NCBI GenBank assembly: GCA_035295745.1
Contig: DATGIL010000079.1
Coordinates: forward strand, 1 to 8,504
Length of the DNA: 8,504 bases
Source: JAIQFL01 sp035295745
GTDB lineage: Bacteria; Acidobacteriota; Terriglobia; Bryobacterales; Bryobacteraceae
Direction: 5' to 3'
Below are positions 6,746 through 8,504 of this stretch, in pieces (within the stretch, counting starts at the first letter, position 1; every line of letters begins with the position of its first letter). The position numbers and the translations under genes were made by a program. The notes beneath the pieces were generated by a model. The model did not search any database and had not been told where the DNA came from. It worked only from the letters and a program-made list of their open reading frames with translations.

Positions 6746-6767
6746 TGAAGGCCGGTAGCGGCCTTCA
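6746..6767. promoter_or_regulatory. Perfect 9-bp palindrome in the divergent spacer
   Basis: TGAAGGCCG (6746-6754) and CGGCCTTCA (6759-6767) form a perfect stem with loop GTAG. It lies 27 bases upstream of the small minus-strand gene, either as a leader hairpin for that operon or as an operator for a dimeric regulator. No T-run follows, so termination is unlikely. Confidence 0.45.
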
Positions 6768-6787
6768 TAGCCATTAGGGTTTGCGAG

Positions 6788-6839
6788 GGTAAGAATTCGG
6801 ACAGCTTCAAACGATTTTTTTTGAAATCAGGTAAGAATT
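6788..6839. promoter_or_regulatory. Direct repeats flanking an inverted repeat, operator-like
   Basis: GGTAAGAATT occurs at 6788-6797 and 6830-6839, each followed within a few bases by ACAGC. Between them TTCAAA (6806-6811) and TTTGAA (6820-6825) form an inverted repeat around an AT-rich centre with a run of T. The arrangement lies in the AT-rich part of the divergent spacer, 25-76 bases upstream of the plus-strand ATG at 6864. It suggests a regulator-binding region or a duplicated promoter element. Confidence 0.4.
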
Positions 6840-6863
6840 TACAGCCATGCTAACCTCGGACGT

Positions 6864-8399
6864 ATGCGCTTCGTTCCACAGGCGGCGCGTCGCCGTGTGC
6901 TGGCCAAGTCCGCCACATCACGTTGCCTGCAACTCGCCTTAGTCCTGCTCCCGGCCTGCCTTCCGGCGGCGATTCCATTCGACGCGACCAACTACCGGCC
7001 CGGTCCGATCCAGCTTCGATCCACGGCCGATGCGGTCACAATCGAATGGAGCGACGAAGCCCACCGTCCCTGGACCGCCGAATTCTCGCTCGACCCAAAG
7101 GCTCCGCTCATCCACGCCATCAAAGTAAACGGAGCCTCGGTCATTTCGTCGGCGCGCCCGTTCTACCAATGCACTACCGGGAAGCGCCGCGGCGGGTGGG
7201 ATCAGTTCTTCGACCTTCCCCCCTCTCATCCGGACGGCACACGCTCATTCGCCGGCAATCTGACCCCGGCCTACGCGCGCGCATCCACCATCGGCGATCG
7301 GTTGGAGTTGGCGTTCACAGGCATGAAGATGGGCATCTTCCAGGGATCTGTACGTTACATGTTCTTCCCCGGTAGTCGTCTGATTGAGCAGGTGGCTGTA
7401 CTCGTGACCAACGAGCCGGATACGGCCTACTTCTACGACGCCGGTCTGCGCATGACTGTGGACGACGACAAGCGCGTGGGCGGCAACATGGAGTCGTACG
7501 TGACCTACTACGACACCACGGGGCAGGTGAGAACGGAGCGCTCCGACGGGCCCGAGCCGCACCCGGTCCAGGCGCGTTACCGCACCATTGCCGCGCGCAC
7601 CGGATCGGGCAGCGTGGCAGTCTTCCCCGCCCCACACCAATACTTCTTCCCGCGCGATTTCACCACCAACATGGGGTATCTGTGGCACTCCGCGTGGAAG
7701 GGCGTGGTCTCGCTCGGCATTCGTCAACTGCCGGACGATGCCACACCGTACTATCCCTGGTCGAACGCGCCTACGGGAAGCGCACAGCAGATGAAGATGT
7801 TCCTGCTGCTCGATCCGGACACTCCGCAGGCGGCATTGAGCGACGTCCTGCGATTCACCAATGCCGATCGTTTTCCGGCGGTGGACGGCTACATCACCTT
7901 CGCGCCTCACTGGCATTACGCGTACACGGTTCAGGCGATGGAGAAAGGAAACTCGTGGGTGCCGCCGTTCAAGCCGGTGCTCCAGGCGATGGGCGTGAAC
8001 GCGGCAATGATCATGGACTTCCATGGCGACGGCCATCCCGCGGACACTGGCGAAGTCCGCCTGCGCGAACTCGCGGCCTACTACGAGGCGTGCCGCGCAC
8101 AGTCCGGTAAGGACTTTCTGCTGATTCCCGCGGAAGAGGCCAATGTCTACTTCGGCGGACATTGGGCGCTGGCGTTTCCCAAGCCGGTGTACTGGCGGAT
8201 GAACGCGAGCCCCTCGCGGCCGTTCCGCCAGCAGGATCCGAAATACGGCACCGTCTACAATGCTGCAAATACGAAAGACCTGCTGGAACTGGTGCGCGCC
8301 GAAAACGCCTTCGTCTATCAGACGCACCCCAGGACCAAGGGCTCCATGGGATATCCAGATGAGAGTAACTATCCCCCGGCAAAGCCGGGGGCTTTATGA
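6864..8399 (+). CDS. Secreted PHP-like metal-binding protein, probably 3'-truncated
   Basis: This is a 511-residue frame. The N-terminus is Arg-rich (ARRRVLAK) followed by a hydrophobic core and PAC-LPAA, a signal peptide ending near residue 36. Residues about 40-330 are a beta-rich domain I do not recognise. Residues 340-499 carry paired metal-ligand-like motifs: HWH (349-351), DFHGDGH (385-391), PAEEAN with E424/E425, GGHW (H433) and QTHPR (H488). The order HxH, H, E, H, H resembles the PHP phosphoesterase superfamily, but the final D-x-H motif is absent. The last dozen residues (ESNYPPAKPGAL) look unrelated. They are coded by the start of a palindromic repeat block, and the TGA stop lies within it. 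I infer the native C-terminus was cut off by insertion or recombination. The start has only a weak ribosome site. The alternative is a genuine unusual C-terminus. Confidence 0.65.
   Translation: MRFVPQAARRRVLAKSATSRCLQLALVLLPACLPAAIPFDATNYRPGPIQLRSTADAVTIEWSDEAHRPWTAEFSLDPKAPLIHAIKVNGASVISSARPFYQCTTGKRRGGWDQFFDLPPSHPDGTRSFAGNLTPAYARASTIGDRLELAFTGMKMGIFQGSVRYMFFPGSRLIEQVAVLVTNEPDTAYFYDAGLRMTVDDDKRVGGNMESYVTYYDTTGQVRTERSDGPEPHPVQARYRTIAARTGSGSVAVFPAPHQYFFPRDFTTNMGYLWHSAWKGVVSLGIRQLPDDATPYYPWSNAPTGSAQQMKMFLLLDPDTPQAALSDVLRFTNADRFPAVDGYITFAPHWHYAYTVQAMEKGNSWVPPFKPVLQAMGVNAAMIMDFHGDGHPADTGEVRLRELAAYYEACRAQSGKDFLLIPAEEANVYFGGHWALAFPKPVYWRMNASPSRPFRQQDPKYGTVYNAANTKDLLELVRAENAFVYQTHPRTKGSMGYPDESNYPPAKPGAL
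8373..8391. repeat. Perfect 8-bp hairpin at the start of the terminal repeat block
   Basis: CCCCCGGC (8373-8380) pairs with GCCGGGGG (8384-8391) around loop AAA, followed by CTTTA. It is coding in the present frame (residues PPAKPG) but has the look of a REP-like or element-end hairpin. It marks the approximate left limit of foreign or repeated sequence in the 511-residue gene. Confidence 0.7.
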
Positions 8400-8405
8400 A
8401 TTTGG

Positions 8406-8504
8406 GCCGCTCAAAGCGGCTGGCGGGGTCGCTGCCGCGCCCCGCAGTTTCGTGAGCCGCTCAAAGCGGCTATGCGGGGTCGCTAACGCGGCCCCGCTAA
8501 ATCA
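8406..8504. repeat. Two tandem 50-bp palindromic repeat units running off the window
   Basis: Unit 1 begins at 8406 and unit 2 at 8456. Each opens with GCCGCT-CAA-AGCGGC, a perfect 6-bp stem (8406-8420 and 8456-8470). Each then has a GCGGGG...CCCCGC stem (8423-8428 with 8440-8445, and 8474-8479 with 8492-8497) around a diverged loop. The loops differ (TCGCTGCCGCG versus TCGCTAACGCGG) while the stems are kept, as expected for selection on structure. More units may lie beyond 8504. No protein is coded here. Confidence 0.8.

Noticed and set aside
6864..6900. ARRRVLAK as a twin-arginine export signal
   Set aside because: The motif matches only loosely, lacking the usual Ser/Thr and Phe-Leu-Lys positions. 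A general secretion signal with a basic N-region explains it equally well.
7245..8327. A 360-codon minus-strand open frame opposite the PHP-like gene
   Set aside because: Its composition is rich in Arg, His and Val with no domain pattern, as expected for the antisense of a GC-rich gene. The plus frame has a signal peptide and ordered metal-ligand motifs.
8406..8504. 50-bp repeats considered as a CRISPR array
   Set aside because: There are only two visible units with nested palindromes, and the loop segments are short variants of each other, not unrelated spacers.

Overview
The window looks like a piece of a GC-rich acidobacterial chromosome, most likely of the Solibacter/Bryobacter type. The best evidence is a two-domain protein of the TIGR03435 family, which from established knowledge is greatly expanded in Solibacter-like Acidobacteria. 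Secreted proteins ending their leader in an A-Q pair and a long multi-span LytS-like sensor kinase fit the same picture. This is an inference from protein families; no rRNA or marker gene is present.

Layout from left to right. Bases 1-170 hold no gene, only short palindromes. At 171-2896 on the minus strand lies a two-gene operon: a membrane histidine kinase of the LytS/His_kinase type followed, with a 4-base GTGA overlap, by a LytTR-type response regulator. A 219-base divergent spacer separates it from a plus-strand pair. That pair is a small secreted TPR protein (3116-3778), carrying four 15-bp tandem repeats just after its signal peptide, and the secreted double-domain TIGR03435 protein (3855-5549). 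A strong hairpin at 5553-5588 sits between this gene and the convergent minus-strand pair 6719 to 5610.

The minus-strand pair is the most interesting part. An 88-residue protein is followed after 29 bases by a 270-residue protein whose first 86 residues are about 69% identical to it (59 of 86 by hand alignment). The remaining 185 residues of the larger protein have the Ser/Thr-rich, alternating, amphipathic strand pattern of aerolysin/ETX-MTX2 beta-pore-forming proteins. The small gene is therefore a free-standing copy of the N-terminal domain of a putative pore-former, encoded upstream of it in the same apparent transcript. The function of the shared domain is not recognised.

The right part (6864-8399) encodes a secreted protein with a C-terminal region rich in paired His/Asp/Glu motifs, suggestive of a PHP-like metal-dependent hydrolase. 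Its reading frame ends inside a hairpin-rich repeat block (8373-8504) that runs to the window edge, so the gene is probably 3'-truncated. The block holds an 8-bp-stem hairpin and two copies of a 50-bp repeat with nested palindromes. It looks like a REP-type or mobile-element end and could also be why the available sequence stops here.

The genes do not form one obvious pathway. The kinase/regulator pair could control the divergent secreted proteins, but only adjacency supports this.
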